From contig LJHR01000021.1 of the NCBI GenBank assembly GCA_001296005.1, positions 1-64,000 on the forward strand: a stretch of DNA of 64,000 nt, given 5' to 3'. A program made the translations under genes and the position numbers. The stretch comes from an alpha proteobacterium AAP38. Lineage in GTDB: Bacteria > Pseudomonadota > Alphaproteobacteria > Azospirillales > Azospirillaceae. Of the stretch, positions 1-9,488 are shown one piece after another (position 1 is the first letter of the stretch; every line of letters starts with the position of its first letter). The notes under the pieces were generated by a model. It made no database searches and had not been told where the DNA came from. It was given only the letters and a program-made list of their open reading frames with translations.

Positions 1-12
1 TCCAAACCTAAG

Positions 13-47
13 AGCCCCGATGGAGAAATCCACCGGGGCTTTCTGTT
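13..47 (+). terminator. Rho-independent terminator of an upstream gene
   Basis: AGCCCCG (13-19) pairs with CGGGGCT (34-40). Inside it TGGA (21-24) pairs with TCCA (29-32) around a GAAA tetraloop, and the right arm runs into TTTCTGTT. This is a compact GC-rich hairpin with a short U-tract on the + strand. It probably ends a gene that lies before the window; the converging LysR gene stops at 87. Confidence 0.75.
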
Positions 48-86
48 GGTCCAGGACTACCATAGACCTTAGCCTCGGCGATCATT

Positions 87-998
87 TCAATCGGCCTTCC
101 CCGTTCCCGGCAAGGTGACGCGGTCGCGGAAATAGAGCAGTTCGGCCACGAAGCTTTTCACCAGCCGGGCCTTCTGGGCATCGGGGCGGAACAGCAGATA
201 GGATTTGAACTGGACATCCGGCTTGAATGGCCGGAAGACCAGCCCGCGTTCGGCATAGCCGTCGGCGGCGGCCGGATTGACCAGACCGACCCCAACCCCC
301 GCCAGCGCCAGGGCGCAGATCGTTCCGGCGCTGGGTGTTTCCACGATGATTTCAGGCCTGGACCCCGCACTTTCCAGGATCTCGGTAATCCGATGCCGGG
401 CGCGGTCTTCCGGTGCCAGGGCAATGAAGGGCTGCCCATGCAGGTCGGCGGGGGTGATCACCGACAGCGCGGCCAGTTCATGCCCCTGCGGGATGGCCAG
501 GACCGCGCGGAAACTGCTGAAAATGCGATGTTCGACCCCGGACAGGTCCACCTCATCAGCGGCGATGCCGATATCGAACTGCTGATTGGCGACCAGATCG
601 CGCACCGTGGAGGAGGACAGAACCTGCAAGGTGATGGCGATCTGCGGGTTCTTCTGTCGGAACGTATGGACGGCCTTCGGCACGACCGTGGAACCGAAGG
701 CGGCCATGCTGGCGACGCGCAGGCTTCCCGATCCGAAATCACGGATACGCGCCGCCGATGCCCGCAGCCGGTCCAGGCCTACAAAACTGCTATTCACATC
801 CCGGAAGAACATCTGCCCTTCCGGCGTGGGGACAAGCCTGCCCTTCACCCGGTCGAACAGCGCGAAACCAAGGCTTTCTTCCAGTTCCACCAGGGCACGG
901 CTGACCGCCGGCTGCGTGATCCGCAGCAACTCCGCCGCGCGGGAGGCGGACCCGCTGATCATGGTGGCGCGGTAAATTTCCAACTGCCGGAAATGCAT
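87..998 (-). CDS. LysR-family transcriptional regulator
   Basis: A 303-residue protein of normal LysR length. Residues about 1-60 form the winged helix-turn-helix (MHFRQLEIYRATMISGSASR, then a LRITQPAVSRAL recognition region). Residues about 90-290 are the periplasmic-binding-protein-like effector domain. It diverges from a cystathionine beta-lyase gene across a 356-base gap that carries two near-identical 18-bp repeats, so it likely controls that gene and the amino-acid transporter behind it. No strong Shine-Dalgarno is visible, but the ATG at 998 starts exactly at the conserved N-terminus. The effector is unknown; a sulfur amino acid would suit the neighbours. Confidence 0.9.
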   Translation of the reverse strand: MHFRQLEIYRATMISGSASRAAELLRITQPAVSRALVELEESLGFALFDRVKGRLVPTPEGQMFFRDVNSSFVGLDRLRASAARIRDFGSGSLRVASMAAFGSTVVPKAVHTFRQKNPQIAITLQVLSSSTVRDLVANQQFDIGIAADEVDLSGVEHRIFSSFRAVLAIPQGHELAALSVITPADLHGQPFIALAPEDRARHRITEILESAGSRPEIIVETPSAGTICALALAGVGVGLVNPAAADGYAERGLVFRPFKPDVQFKSYLLFRPDAQKARLVKSFVAELLYFRDRVTLPGTGKAD

Positions 999-1056
999 GC
1001 CGAGGGTCCCGCTGGCAATTCACTCCATAACATCAGTGCATGCAGTGAAGCTTCAT

Positions 1057-1074
1057 GGTCAATTGAATTTGTAT
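1057..1074 (+). repeat. 18-bp direct repeat, copy 1 (LysR-proximal)
   Basis: GGTCAATTGAATTTGTAT, matching 17 of 18 bases of the copy at 1292-1309 in the same orientation. It lies about 60 bp upstream of the LysR start codon. A regulator-binding site is likely but unproven. Confidence 0.6.
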
Positions 1075-1285
1075 CCCCCCGTACAGCAGAACAGGCCCCA
1101 TTCTCCACCTTTCGATTGATTGGGCGACGGGCGAGGGTTCGGGGGTCCTTTCAGGCCTTCAGCAAGGGTTTCTGGCCATTCCACCGGCCCTGAAACGCTG
1201 GAAGACAGTCCCGCCAGGTCTGTTTCAGGCCCATCATCCCCGGCCCCAGGGGCGATTATCCATAATATCTGGTTATGGACCTGTG

Positions 1286-1314
1286 CTGACAGGTCAATTG
1301 AAATTGTATGTCAG
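1286..1314 (+). promoter_or_regulatory. Direct repeat copy 2 within an inverted repeat upstream of metC
   Basis: GGTCAATTGAAATTGTAT (1292-1309) is the second 18-bp repeat. It is framed by CTGACA (1286-1291) and TGTCAG (1309-1314), and contains the smaller dyad CAATT-GA-AATTG (1295-1306). It ends about 45 bp before the metC start, so a bound regulator would touch the promoter or leader of the operon. Confidence 0.55.
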
Positions 1315-1354
1315 TGCCGACATGCTGATCTCATCAAACTTCAAGAGGAAGATC

Positions 1355-2536
1355 ATGCGCGACCTTTCCCGTTGCGTCATCCATCCCGCCGTCTCGCATG
1401 AAGGCTTTGCCAGCATCGGCGTCCCCACATATCGGGCGTCGACCATCCTGTTCGACGATGCCAAGTCCTACACCAACCGCAAATACCGGGGGCCGGACGG
1501 CTACACCTACGGCCTGCACGGCACGCCGACGACCCGCACCCTGGAAGCGCAGCTGACGGCGCTGGAGGAAGGGGAGCGTACGGTGATTGTGCCCTCGGGC
1601 CAGGCGGCGATCACCATCGTTTTTCTGACAATCCTGCTGCCGGGCGACCATGTGCTGATCCCCGATACCGCCTATCCGCCCTGCCGTGGCTTCTGTGAGA
1701 ATTACCTGAAGCCGCGCGGCGTCGAATACACGGTCTATGATCCGGTGATCGGGGCGGGGATTGATGCGCTGGTGAAGCCGAACACCAAGCTGATCTGGAT
1801 GGAAAGCCCCGGCTCCACCACCATGGAGTTCCAGGATGTGCCGGCCATCGTGAAGGTGGCCAAGGAACGTGGCGGCATCCTGACCGGTTGCGACAATACC
1901 TGGGCCACGCCGCTTCTGTTCAAGCCGCTGGCCCATGGCGTCGATTTTTCGTCCGAGGCGCTGTCCAAATATGTCGGCGGTCATTCCGACCTGCTGATGG
2001 GGTCGATCAGCGTCAAGGATGTGGCCCTGTTCCGCCGGCTGAAGGACACGATGCGCATGATCGGCATCGGCGTTTCGCCGGATGATTGCGGGCTGGCGCT
2101 GCGTGGCCTGGAGACGATGGGCGTGCGCATGCGCCATGCCGATACGGTGGCGACGGCGTTTGCCCGCCGTCTGGCGGAGCTGCCGGCGGTGGAACGGGTG
2201 CTGCACCCATCGCTGCCCACCTGTCCGGGGCATGAGGTCTGGAAGCGGGATTTCACCGGCGCGTCCGGCGTCTTCTCCGTGGTGCTGAAGGCCCCGGCCA
2301 ATGCCGTGATCGAGGAGGCGTTCGGGGTTCTGAAGACCTTTGCCATTGGCGCCTCCTGGGGCGGTACACGCAGCCTGATCGTGCCCATGGCGATCAAGGC
2401 CGACCGCGTGGCCACCGACTGGGCCGATGAGGGGGTGATCCTACGCATCTCCGTCGGTATGGAGGATCCGGACGATCTGTGGGCCGATCTGGAGGCCCTG
2501 TTCGCAGCACTGGCCGTGCCCGTTCTGGGTGGTTGA
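1355..2536 (+). CDS. metC: Cystathionine beta-lyase (PLP-dependent)
   Basis: A 393-residue Cys/Met-metabolism PLP enzyme that would cleave cystathionine to homocysteine, pyruvate and ammonia, or act as a related C-S lyase. The PLP lysine is K205 in ALSKYVGGHSDLLMG. GPDGYTYGLHGTPTTRTLE near residue 45 and PSGQAAITIVF are typical of the MetC branch. The ATG at 1355 is chosen because AGAGGA lies just upstream (about 1343-1348) and the product starts with the family N-terminus; an ATG at 1283 would add 24 unlike residues. It is first in an apparent operon with the transporter at 2563-6641. MetC and cystine/cysteine C-S lyases are hard to separate by sequence. Confidence 0.88.
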   Translation: MRDLSRCVIHPAVSHEGFASIGVPTYRASTILFDDAKSYTNRKYRGPDGYTYGLHGTPTTRTLEAQLTALEEGERTVIVPSGQAAITIVFLTILLPGDHVLIPDTAYPPCRGFCENYLKPRGVEYTVYDPVIGAGIDALVKPNTKLIWMESPGSTTMEFQDVPAIVKVAKERGGILTGCDNTWATPLLFKPLAHGVDFSSEALSKYVGGHSDLLMGSISVKDVALFRRLKDTMRMIGIGVSPDDCGLALRGLETMGVRMRHADTVATAFARRLAELPAVERVLHPSLPTCPGHEVWKRDFTGASGVFSVVLKAPANAVIEEAFGVLKTFAIGASWGGTRSLIVPMAIKADRVATDWADEGVILRISVGMEDPDDLWADLEALFAALAVPVLGG

Positions 2537-2562
2537 GAGCGGCCAAGCGGGGAGGGCGGGTC

Positions 2563-3636
2563 ATGCGGGGGATTGGCAAACGGCTTCTGGCGGGACTGTG
2601 CCTTCTGGCGCTGACCGCCTGTGGACAGCCGGCGGCAGAGAAGAAGCCGGCGGCGGGTGGCCCAGCGGGTGCTAGCGCCGCTGTGGGAGGCACGCTGAAG
2701 GCCGTGCGCGACCGCGGCTATGTCTCCTGCGGGGCCAGCACCGGCACCGTGGGCTTCGGCGCACCGGATAGCCGGGGTTACTGGCGCGGGCTGGATGTGG
2801 AGACCTGCCGTGCCGTGGCCGCCGCCGTTCTGGGCGACAAGGACAAGGTCCGGTTCGTCCCCCTGACGGGGCAGCAGCGCCTGACGGCCCTGCAAAGCGG
2901 GGAGATCGACATCCTGCCCCGCACCACCACCTGGACGCTGGCGCGCGACGCCAATGGCGTGAACTTCACCCTGCCCAACTATTACGACTATGACGGGATC
3001 ATGGTCCGCAAGGATCGGGGCGTGACCAATTCCCGCGAACTGGACGGCGCCTCGGTCTGTGTGCAGACAGGATCGACGACGGAGGTCACCTTCACCAATC
3101 TGGTGGCGTCGGTGGCGCCCAACCTGAAGGCTGTGATCTTCGACAGCACGCAGGCGACAAGGCAGGCCTTCTTCTCCGGTCGCTGCGATGCCCTGATCAC
3201 CGATGCCTCCGGTCTGGCGTCGGTGCGGGCCACCATGGCCAGCAATCCCGACGATTTCATCATTTTCCCAGCGGATGGCAAGCTGTCGCCCCTGACGCCC
3301 GCTGTCCGGCATGGCGATGACCAATGGTTCGACATCGTGAAATGGTCGTTCCAGGCGCTGCTGATGGCCGAGGAACTGGGCATCACGCAAGCCAATATCG
3401 ATGAGATGCGCAACAGCCAGGACCCGACCATCCGCCGCTTCCTGGGCGTGGAGCCGGGCAATGGTGCCGCGTTGGGCCTTGATGAGGAATGGACCTGGCG
3501 CATCGTCAAGCAACTGGGCAATTACGGCGAGATGTTCGACCGCAATGTCGGTGCCGGCAGCCCGCTGAAGCTGGATCGCGGCCTTAACCGCCTGTTCCGC
3601 GACGGGGGCCTGATGGTTCCCATGGCGTTCAATTGA
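2563..3636 (+). CDS. aapJ: Amino-acid ABC transporter substrate-binding lipoprotein (AapJ-like)
   Basis: A 357-residue extracytoplasmic solute-binding protein, family 3. The start at 2563 follows GGGAGGGCGGG and gives a short lipoprotein signal with the lipobox LTAC (about residues 17-20), so it is probably tethered to a membrane instead of being freely periplasmic. GYVSCGASTGTVGFGAPDSR followed by WRGLDVETCRAVAAAVLGD is the standard start of the AapJ/BztA group. Downstream genes encode the matching permeases and ATPase. The substrate may be broad (L-amino acids); the adjacent C-S lyase hints at sulfur amino acids. Confidence 0.88.
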   Translation: MRGIGKRLLAGLCLLALTACGQPAAEKKPAAGGPAGASAAVGGTLKAVRDRGYVSCGASTGTVGFGAPDSRGYWRGLDVETCRAVAAAVLGDKDKVRFVPLTGQQRLTALQSGEIDILPRTTTWTLARDANGVNFTLPNYYDYDGIMVRKDRGVTNSRELDGASVCVQTGSTTEVTFTNLVASVAPNLKAVIFDSTQATRQAFFSGRCDALITDASGLASVRATMASNPDDFIIFPADGKLSPLTPAVRHGDDQWFDIVKWSFQALLMAEELGITQANIDEMRNSQDPTIRRFLGVEPGNGAALGLDEEWTWRIVKQLGNYGEMFDRNVGAGSPLKLDRGLNRLFRDGGLMVPMAFN

Positions 3637-3646
3637 GGGAGCGGGG

Positions 3647-4807
3647 ATGACAAACCTCTCCACCCTTCTCCACGACACCCGCACCCGACAGATCGGGTTG
3701 CAGGCCCTGCTGCTGGCGCTGGTGGCCGGCGGTGTCGGCTGGCTGATCCTCAATACCGCCGGCAATCTGGATGACCGCGGCATCACGGGCGGGTTCGGAT
3801 TTCTGGACCGCGCGGCCCGCTTTCCCATCGCGGAGAGCATCATCCGGTACCGCCCCACCGACAGTTTCGGCTGGGCCTTCCTGGTGGGGCTGGGCAATAC
3901 GCTGTTCCTGGCCGTCACGGTGGCCCTGGCGGCGACAGTGTTGGGCCTTGGCGTGGCGCTGGCCCGGCGGTCTGCCCATCCGCTGACCAGCGGGGCGGCG
4001 ACGGTCTATGTGGAGGCGATGCGCAATACGCCGCTGGTGGTGCAGTTGCTGTTCTGGTACGCGCTCGTCACGCTGGGGCTGCCCAATATCCATGCGGCCT
4101 TCACGCCCATCGACGGCGTGATCCTGGCCGACCGGGGGCTTTACCTGCCACGGCCCGTGATTGCGGGCGACAAGGGGCCGTTCCTGGCGGCCTTGCTGCT
4201 GGGGCTGGCGGCGGTTGGCGTGGCATGGCGGTATGGGCGGGTACAGAGCCTGCGTACCGGTATTCCCAACCATTATGGCCGCATCGCCATTCTGTCCGCC
4301 CTGCTGCTGCTGGGTCTGGTCTGGGGCACAACAGGTCTGACCCTGTCCCTGGACCGGCCCGTGATCGGGCGGTTCAACGCCACGGGCGGCATGGGGCTGT
4401 CCCCGGAATTCACGGCGGTGTTCGCGGGCCTGCTGCTCTATTCCGCCGCCTTCATCGGGGAGATCATCCGGGGCGGCATCGACGCCGTGGATAAAGGCCA
4501 GTGGGAGGCAGGGCGCGCCCTGGGCCTTGAGGAAGGCAGAATCCTACGCCTGATCGTTATTCCGCAGGCCCTGCGCGTGATCATCCCGCCCATGACCAGC
4601 CAATATATCAACATCACCAAGAACACGACCCTGGCGCTGGCCGTCGGCTATCCCGACATCGCCCTGGTGGCGGCCACCACCATCAACCAGACCGGTCAGG
4701 CGGTGGAGGGCATTCTGATCCTGATGCTGGTCTTCCTGACCCTGTCCGTCACGGCGTCACTGTTCATGAACTGGTACAACCGGCGGATCGCCCTGGTGAC
4801 GCGATGA
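3647..4807 (+). CDS. aapQ: Amino-acid ABC transporter permease (AapQ-like)
   Basis: A 386-residue inner-membrane permease. It has an N-terminal transmembrane helix (about 16-38), a long periplasmic/linker segment, and the HisM-type core with ANTL-like GLGNTLFLAVTVALAATVLG near residues 83-102. The EAA loop is GEIIRGGIDAVDKGQWEAGR and following, ahead of LRLIVIPQALRVIIPP. The family is longer than HisQ/M because of extra helices, as here. The stop overlaps the next gene by 4 bases, so the two permeases are translationally coupled. Confidence 0.9.
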   Translation: MTNLSTLLHDTRTRQIGLQALLLALVAGGVGWLILNTAGNLDDRGITGGFGFLDRAARFPIAESIIRYRPTDSFGWAFLVGLGNTLFLAVTVALAATVLGLGVALARRSAHPLTSGAATVYVEAMRNTPLVVQLLFWYALVTLGLPNIHAAFTPIDGVILADRGLYLPRPVIAGDKGPFLAALLLGLAAVGVAWRYGRVQSLRTGIPNHYGRIAILSALLLLGLVWGTTGLTLSLDRPVIGRFNATGGMGLSPEFTAVFAGLLLYSAAFIGEIIRGGIDAVDKGQWEAGRALGLEEGRILRLIVIPQALRVIIPPMTSQYINITKNTTLALAVGYPDIALVAATTINQTGQAVEGILILMLVFLTLSVTASLFMNWYNRRIALVTR

Positions 4808-5913
4808 CGGACATGACCCAACCCACACCCGTCTTCGTACGCACCGCGCCGACCCCGGCCCGTGCGGCCCCCCTGGCCGAACGCCGGCCCCTGTGGCACC
4901 TGCTATTCGGCGACATGGTCAGTGCGACCATGACCCTGATCGGGCTGCTGGGTCTGGCCTGGATGCTGCCGCATCTGCTGTCCTGGGCCGTGATCAACGG
5001 GGTTTGGACGGGGGGCGGCGATGAATGCCGGCAGGCCGGCGCCTGCTGGGCCTTCCTGGCGCAGAAATATCCCCAAATCCTGTTCGGCATCTATCCCCCG
5101 GCGGAACATTGGCGGCCCATCGCCGTCTGTACCCTGATCCTGGGGCTGGGATTGTGGAGCCTTCCGCCGCGCAACTGGACGAAGCTGACCCTGGGCCTGT
5201 GGGTGGGCGGCATGCTGGGCAGTCTGGTCCTGATGGGGGGCGGCGTGCTGGGGCTCAAATCCGTGCCGACATCGGCCTGGGGCGGGCTGCCCGTCACGCT
5301 GCTGCTGACCGTCTGGTCGCTGGGGCTTGGTTTTCCGCTGGCGGTGCTGCTGGCATTGGGACGGCGGGCCAGCCTACCTGTGCCACGCTACCTCTCCATT
5401 GGCATCATCGAGTTGATCCGGGGCCTGCCGCTGCTGTCGCTGCTGTTCATCGCTTCGATCCTGCTGCCCATCATGCTGCCCGACGGGGTGAGTATCGACA
5501 AGCTGGCCCGCGCGCTGGCCGCCATGGTGCTGGTATCCGCCGCCTATATCGCAGAAGTGCTGCGTGGCGGGTTGCAGGCGATCCCCAAGGGACAGACGGA
5601 GGCGGCAGAGGCGCTGGGTCTCAATTGGGCACAGACGACGCGCCTGATCGTGCTGCCGCAGGCGATTGCGAAAGTCATCCCGCCCCTGACCAGCACCATC
5701 ATTGTCATGGTCAAGAATACCAGCCTGGTCCTGGTGGTCGGCCTGTTCGACCTGTTGAGCGCGGGGCGTGCGGCGCTGGCCGATCCTGACTGGCCGGCAC
5801 CGTTCGCTGAGACCTACCTGCTGATCGCCCTGATCTATTTCACGATCTGCTTTTCCATCTCCCGCTATGCGCGCTGGCTGGAAACGCGGATGTCCAAGGG
5901 GAACCGCCGATGA
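4804..5913 (+). CDS. aapM: Amino-acid ABC transporter permease (AapM-like)
   Basis: A 369-residue partner permease. A proline-rich cytoplasmic N-terminus is followed by several transmembrane helices and an EAA motif ([20 protein letters not shown]) ahead of [17 protein letters not shown]. The ATG overlaps the aapQ stop (ATGA at 4804-4807), and its own stop overlaps the ATPase start the same way. It would form the heterodimeric channel with the upstream permease. Confidence 0.9.
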   Translation: MTDMTQPTPVFVRTAPTPARAAPLAERRPLWHLLFGDMVSATMTLIGLLGLAWMLPHLLSWAVINGVWTGGGDECRQAGACWAFLAQKYPQILFGIYPPAEHWRPIAVCTLILGLGLWSLPPRNWTKLTLGLWVGGMLGSLVLMGGGVLGLKSVPTSAWGGLPVTLLLTVWSLGLGFPLAVLLALGRRASLPVPRYLSIGIIELIRGLPLLSLLFIASILLPIMLPDGVSIDKLARALAAMVLVSAAYIAEVLRGGLQAIPKGQTEAAEALGLNWAQTTRLIVLPQAIAKVIPPLTSTIIVMVKNTSLVLVVGLFDLLSAGRAALADPDWPAPFAETYLLIALIYFTICFSISRYARWLETRMSKGNRR

Positions 5914-6641
5914 ATGCCGTGGAACTGTCCCGCGTCAATAAATGGTATGGCGACTTTCATGTCCTGCGCGACGTGGATCTGACCGTGGCCAGGGGGGAGC
6001 GGATCGTCATCTGCGGCCCGTCCGGGTCCGGCAAATCCACCCTGATCCGCTGTATCAACCGGCTGGAGGAACATCAGGCTGGGCGCATCGCGGTGGAGGG
6101 CACGGAGTTGACCGGCGATGCACGCAGCGTGGAGGCCGTGCGTCGCCGCGTCGGCATGGTGTTTCAGCAGTTCAACCTGTTCCCGCACCTGACCATCCTG
6201 GAAAACTGCACGCTCGCCCTGACCCAGGTGAAGCGCATGCCCAAGGCAGAGGCGGAAGAGATCGCCATGGCCTATCTCACCCGTGTGCGCATTCCCGATC
6301 AGGCGCGCAAGTTCCCCGGCCAATTGTCGGGCGGGCAGCAGCAGCGGGTGGCCATCGCGCGCGCCCTGTCGCTGTCGCCGGAGATCATGCTGTTCGACGA
6401 GCCGACCAGCGCCCTTGACATGGAAATGGTCAAGGAGGTGCTGGACATCATGGTCGAGCTGGCGGGCGAGGGCATGACTATGCTCTGTGTCACGCATGAG
6501 ATGGGCTTCGCCCGGCAGGTGGCCGACCGCGTCATCTTCATGGACGCCGGCCAGATCGTGGAGGCGGCCCCGCCGGCTGATTTCTTCACCAATCCGCAGC
6601 ATGAAAGGACCCGGACCTTCCTGGGGCAGGTGCTGCATTGA
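5910..6641 (+). CDS. aapP: Amino-acid ABC transporter ATP-binding protein (AapP-like)
   Basis: A 243-residue ABC ATPase of the polar amino-acid class (GlnQ/HisP/AapP). Walker A is GPSGSGKST near residue 35, the Q-loop is [12 protein letters not shown], the signature is [15 protein letters not shown], Walker B is [12 protein letters not shown], and the H-loop is [14 protein letters not shown]. All key residues are intact. It ends the four-gene transporter set and is followed by a 204-base gap with hairpins. Confidence 0.93.
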   Translation: MNAVELSRVNKWYGDFHVLRDVDLTVARGERIVICGPSGSGKSTLIRCINRLEEHQAGRIAVEGTELTGDARSVEAVRRRVGMVFQQFNLFPHLTILENCTLALTQVKRMPKAEAEEIAMAYLTRVRIPDQARKFPGQLSGGQQQRVAIARALSLSPEIMLFDEPTSALDMEMVKEVLDIMVELAGEGMTMLCVTHEMGFARQVADRVIFMDAGQIVEAAPPADFFTNPQHERTRTFLGQVLH

Positions 6642-6724
6642 CGGGAATGACCATGCCGACCCGACGGGGGACGCCATGATCTCATAGGCTCCGCCGTCCT
6701 TTCGTCCCGACAAATCCCTTCTCC

Positions 6725-6763
6725 CACGGAAGCCCGCCTTCCGTGAAAGGGCAAGCTTTGCCC
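6725..6763 (+). terminator. Two adjacent hairpins after the aap operon
   Basis: CACGGAAG (6725-6732) pairs with CTTCCGTG (6738-6745), and GGGCAA (6749-6754) pairs with TTGCCC (6758-6763). No U-run follows, so these may be RNA 3'-end stabilisers or a weak terminator between aapP and the receptor gene. The rest of the 6642-6845 gap shows nothing else I can name. Confidence 0.4.
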
Positions 6764-6845
6764 GAACCCCCAGGCGCGTCCCGAAGACAGCCGCAAGAGC
6801 TGTCGTCAAGCCACCAATCAACCAGCCAAACAGGGAACCCTCATC

Positions 6846-9446
6846 ATGGGTAAGGAACTGAAATATCTCACCTTCACCGGCGCCTCCGCCCTGGCATTGC
6901 TGGCCGTGTCGCCGGCCCTGGCCCAGCCGGCGGACCTGGAGGAGATCATCGTCATCGGGTCGCGTTTCGAACCGCGCGTGGTGACCGAAAGCACGACACC
7001 CATCGACAGCATCTCTGCCGAGGAGCTGACGCGCGGTGGGGCGACTGACCTGCAAAGCATGCTAAAGGTGGCGGTGCCCAGCTTCAGCACGCCGCGCCCC
7101 ACGGCGGCGGGTGCGCTGGACTTCCTGACCCCGCCCACCATGCGCGGCCTCTCGACGGGTCAGCTGCTGGTGCTGGTCAATGGCAAGCGCCGGCATACGG
7201 CGCCGGGCGTGAATGCCGGCAACCAGATCGGGCGCGGCGACGTCGCCTATGATTTCAACGCGATCCCGACGGCGGCGATTGCGCGGGTGGAGGTGCTGCG
7301 CGACGGTGCCGCGGCCCAGTACGGGTCCGACGCCATCGCCGGTGTCATGAATGTGCAGCTTGCCAAGGGCACGGACGGTACGGCGTCGGCCATGTATGGC
7401 ATCACCGGGGAAGGGGATGGCCAGCATGTGGAAGTGTCGGCGGGCAAGGGGATCGATCTGGGCGATGACGGCTTTGCCCGCCTGACGGTGCAGTACAAGC
7501 ACCATGAGGAAACCGACCGCGCCGCTCCCGACACCCGCCAGCAATATTTCGGGCGCAATGCCGCCGGCGCCCTGGTCGCCCCGTCGGGCAATTACGGGTC
7601 GGGCGTCGGCCTGACACCGTCGAACGGCACGCTGGACCCGCGTGAGGCGACCATCGACCGCGACATGTGGAATTTCGGCGAACCGAAATATGAACAGATC
7701 GCCCTGTTCCTGAATGCCGAGAAGCCGCTATCCGATGATGTCACGGCCTATGGCTTCGGCGGGTACAGCCGGCTGAAGGGCAACAGCTTCAACTTCTTCC
7801 GCCGCGCCGGCCAGGATGAGACGCTGCGTAGCCTCTATCCCGACGGGTTCATGCCGATCCAGGAGATCGAGATCATCAACGGTTCCGGCGCTGTCGGCCT
7901 GCGCGGGGATGATCTGGCCGGCTTCGGCTGGGATCTGTCCACGCTGTATGGCGGGTCGCGGATCAATACCGGCTATTCCAATACTGCCAACGTCTCCCAG
8001 GGTACGGCCAGCAAGACCAGCTTTGACCGTGGCTTCAACGATTTCCGGCAATGGACGACCAATCTGGATTTCACCCGCGAAATCCCGGTCGGCGGCGGGG
8101 AGCCGCTGAAATTCGCCTTCGGGTTTGAATATCGCAAGGAAATCTACGAGTTGGGTGTGGGCGAGCCCGACAGCTATGCCAATGGCGGGGTACCCATCCT
8201 GGACGGTCCCAATGCCGGCCGCCCGGCCCCTGTGGGGGCACAGCCTGGCGGCGGCAACACGCCCGAAGACGCCACCAAACAGGATCGCAACAGCAAGGCC
8301 GCCTATGTCGAGCTGGAACGTGATTTCTTCGACGAGCGGCTGACCCTGTCGGGTGCGCTGCGGTACGAGGATTTCTCCGATTTCGGTGACACCACCAACT
8401 ACAAGCTGGCGGGCCGGTTCGAGATCACGGACGAACTGGCGCTGCGCGGGTCGTTCGGCAGCGGCTTCCGGGCGCCGGCCCTGGCCCAGTCCTATTTCAG
8501 TTCCACCAATGTCAGCTTCGTGAACGGCCAACCGCTGCGCACGCGCAACATCTCCGTCAACCATCCCACCGCCGCCCTGGTGGGGGCCACGGCGCTGAAG
8601 CCGGAAGAGTCGGACAATATCTCCACCGGTGTCGTGTTCAGCAGCGGCGATTTCGATGCCACGGTGGATTATTACCGGATCGAGATCACCGACCGTATCG
8701 CCATGTCGTCCAATTTTCAGTCCACGGCGCTGACCAACCTGCTGGCGGCGCGCGGATATCCGGGGCTGGGTGCCATCTCCTACCTGACCAATGCCGTGGA
8801 CACGACCACCAAGGGTGTCGATATCACCCTGCGCTACAAGCATGATCTGGATGAATGGGGGGAGGTGACGGGCACCTTCGCCGCTAATTTCAACGACACG
8901 AAGTTCGACCGTATCGCCGGCACGCCCGCGGCCCTGTCCGCCATCGGCATCACCACCGTGCTGTTTGACCTGTCGCAGCAGGTGCGTTTCACCGACAGCA
9001 TGCCCAAGGACAAGTTCACGGCCAACCTGAACTGGCAGAAGGACGCGCTGCATCTGAACCTGACCGGCACCCGCTATGGCGAGGTGGCGCAGGTGGCCCT
9101 GACCAACCGCACCCCGGCCCAGGTCGCGGCCCTGACGCCCGGCTACAAGGTGAAGCTGGTGCCGGCGGCCCCCGGTTCGGCCAATTCCGACATCATCCAG
9201 TATTACCGCGCCGATATCGTGGTCGATATCGAGGCCGGATACGACCTGACCGAGGATTTCACCCTGTCGGCCGGTGTGTCGAACCTGTTCGACCAGTACC
9301 CGGAAAAACAGATCGCCTCGACCGCCGCCTCCGTCGCCGCCGGGACCAATGGCGCCGACAATAACGGCACCTTCCCCTACGCCTATATCGCGCCCTACGG
9401 CGTCAATGGCCGGGCCTTCCATGTGAAGGCGACCTATCGGTTTTAA
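6846..9446 (+). CDS. TonB-dependent outer-membrane receptor
   Basis: An 866-residue receptor. A signal peptide (about 1-27, ending ALA-QPA) is followed by a TonB box (EEIIVIGSR near residues 32-40), then a plug domain (about 45-170, with MRGLSTGQLLVLVNGKRR and ARVEVLRDGAAAQYGSDAIA). The rest is a 22-strand-type barrel that ends in an aromatic residue (VKATYRF). It is longer than many siderophore receptors and resembles the organic-nutrient (peptide/carbohydrate) TonB receptors common in this group. Its place between an amino-acid ABC transporter and an M20 peptidase suggests peptide or amino-acid-conjugate uptake; the ligand is not identifiable from sequence. Confidence 0.9.
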   Translation: MGKELKYLTFTGASALALLAVSPALAQPADLEEIIVIGSRFEPRVVTESTTPIDSISAEELTRGGATDLQSMLKVAVPSFSTPRPTAAGALDFLTPPTMRGLSTGQLLVLVNGKRRHTAPGVNAGNQIGRGDVAYDFNAIPTAAIARVEVLRDGAAAQYGSDAIAGVMNVQLAKGTDGTASAMYGITGEGDGQHVEVSAGKGIDLGDDGFARLTVQYKHHEETDRAAPDTRQQYFGRNAAGALVAPSGNYGSGVGLTPSNGTLDPREATIDRDMWNFGEPKYEQIALFLNAEKPLSDDVTAYGFGGYSRLKGNSFNFFRRAGQDETLRSLYPDGFMPIQEIEIINGSGAVGLRGDDLAGFGWDLSTLYGGSRINTGYSNTANVSQGTASKTSFDRGFNDFRQWTTNLDFTREIPVGGGEPLKFAFGFEYRKEIYELGVGEPDSYANGGVPILDGPNAGRPAPVGAQPGGGNTPEDATKQDRNSKAAYVELERDFFDERLTLSGALRYEDFSDFGDTTNYKLAGRFEITDELALRGSFGSGFRAPALAQSYFSSTNVSFVNGQPLRTRNISVNHPTAALVGATALKPEESDNISTGVVFSSGDFDATVDYYRIEITDRIAMSSNFQSTALTNLLAARGYPGLGAISYLTNAVDTTTKGVDITLRYKHDLDEWGEVTGTFAANFNDTKFDRIAGTPAALSAIGITTVLFDLSQQVRFTDSMPKDKFTANLNWQKDALHLNLTGTRYGEVAQVALTNRTPAQVAALTPGYKVKLVPAAPGSANSDIIQYYRADIVVDIEAGYDLTEDFTLSAGVSNLFDQYPEKQIASTAASVAAGTNGADNNGTFPYAYIAPYGVNGRAFHVKATYRF

Positions 9447-9488
9447 GGGCTGCACCTCCCTTCACCCCCCCCTGAAAGGACCATCCCC

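Larger units (their letters stand above)
999..1354. promoter_or_regulatory. Divergent LysR / metC control region
   Basis: This 356-base gap holds no convincing gene. It contains two 18-bp direct repeats (1057-1074 and 1292-1309), one close to each divergent gene, and an inverted repeat CTGACA/TGTCAG (1286-1314) around the second. This is the expected place for LysR sites and both promoters. I could not assign -35/-10 boxes confidently, and no SAM riboswitch fold is evident. Confidence 0.6.

Noticed and set aside
999-1354. SAM riboswitch ahead of metC
   Set aside because: No SAM-I or SAM-II type pseudoknot or stem set was found; the repeats look like protein sites.
1981-3918. 645-codon open frame on the minus strand
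   Set aside because: It is antisense to metC and aapJ, which have clear family motifs. Its composition is Arg/Ser/Pro-rich, typical of high-GC shadow frames.
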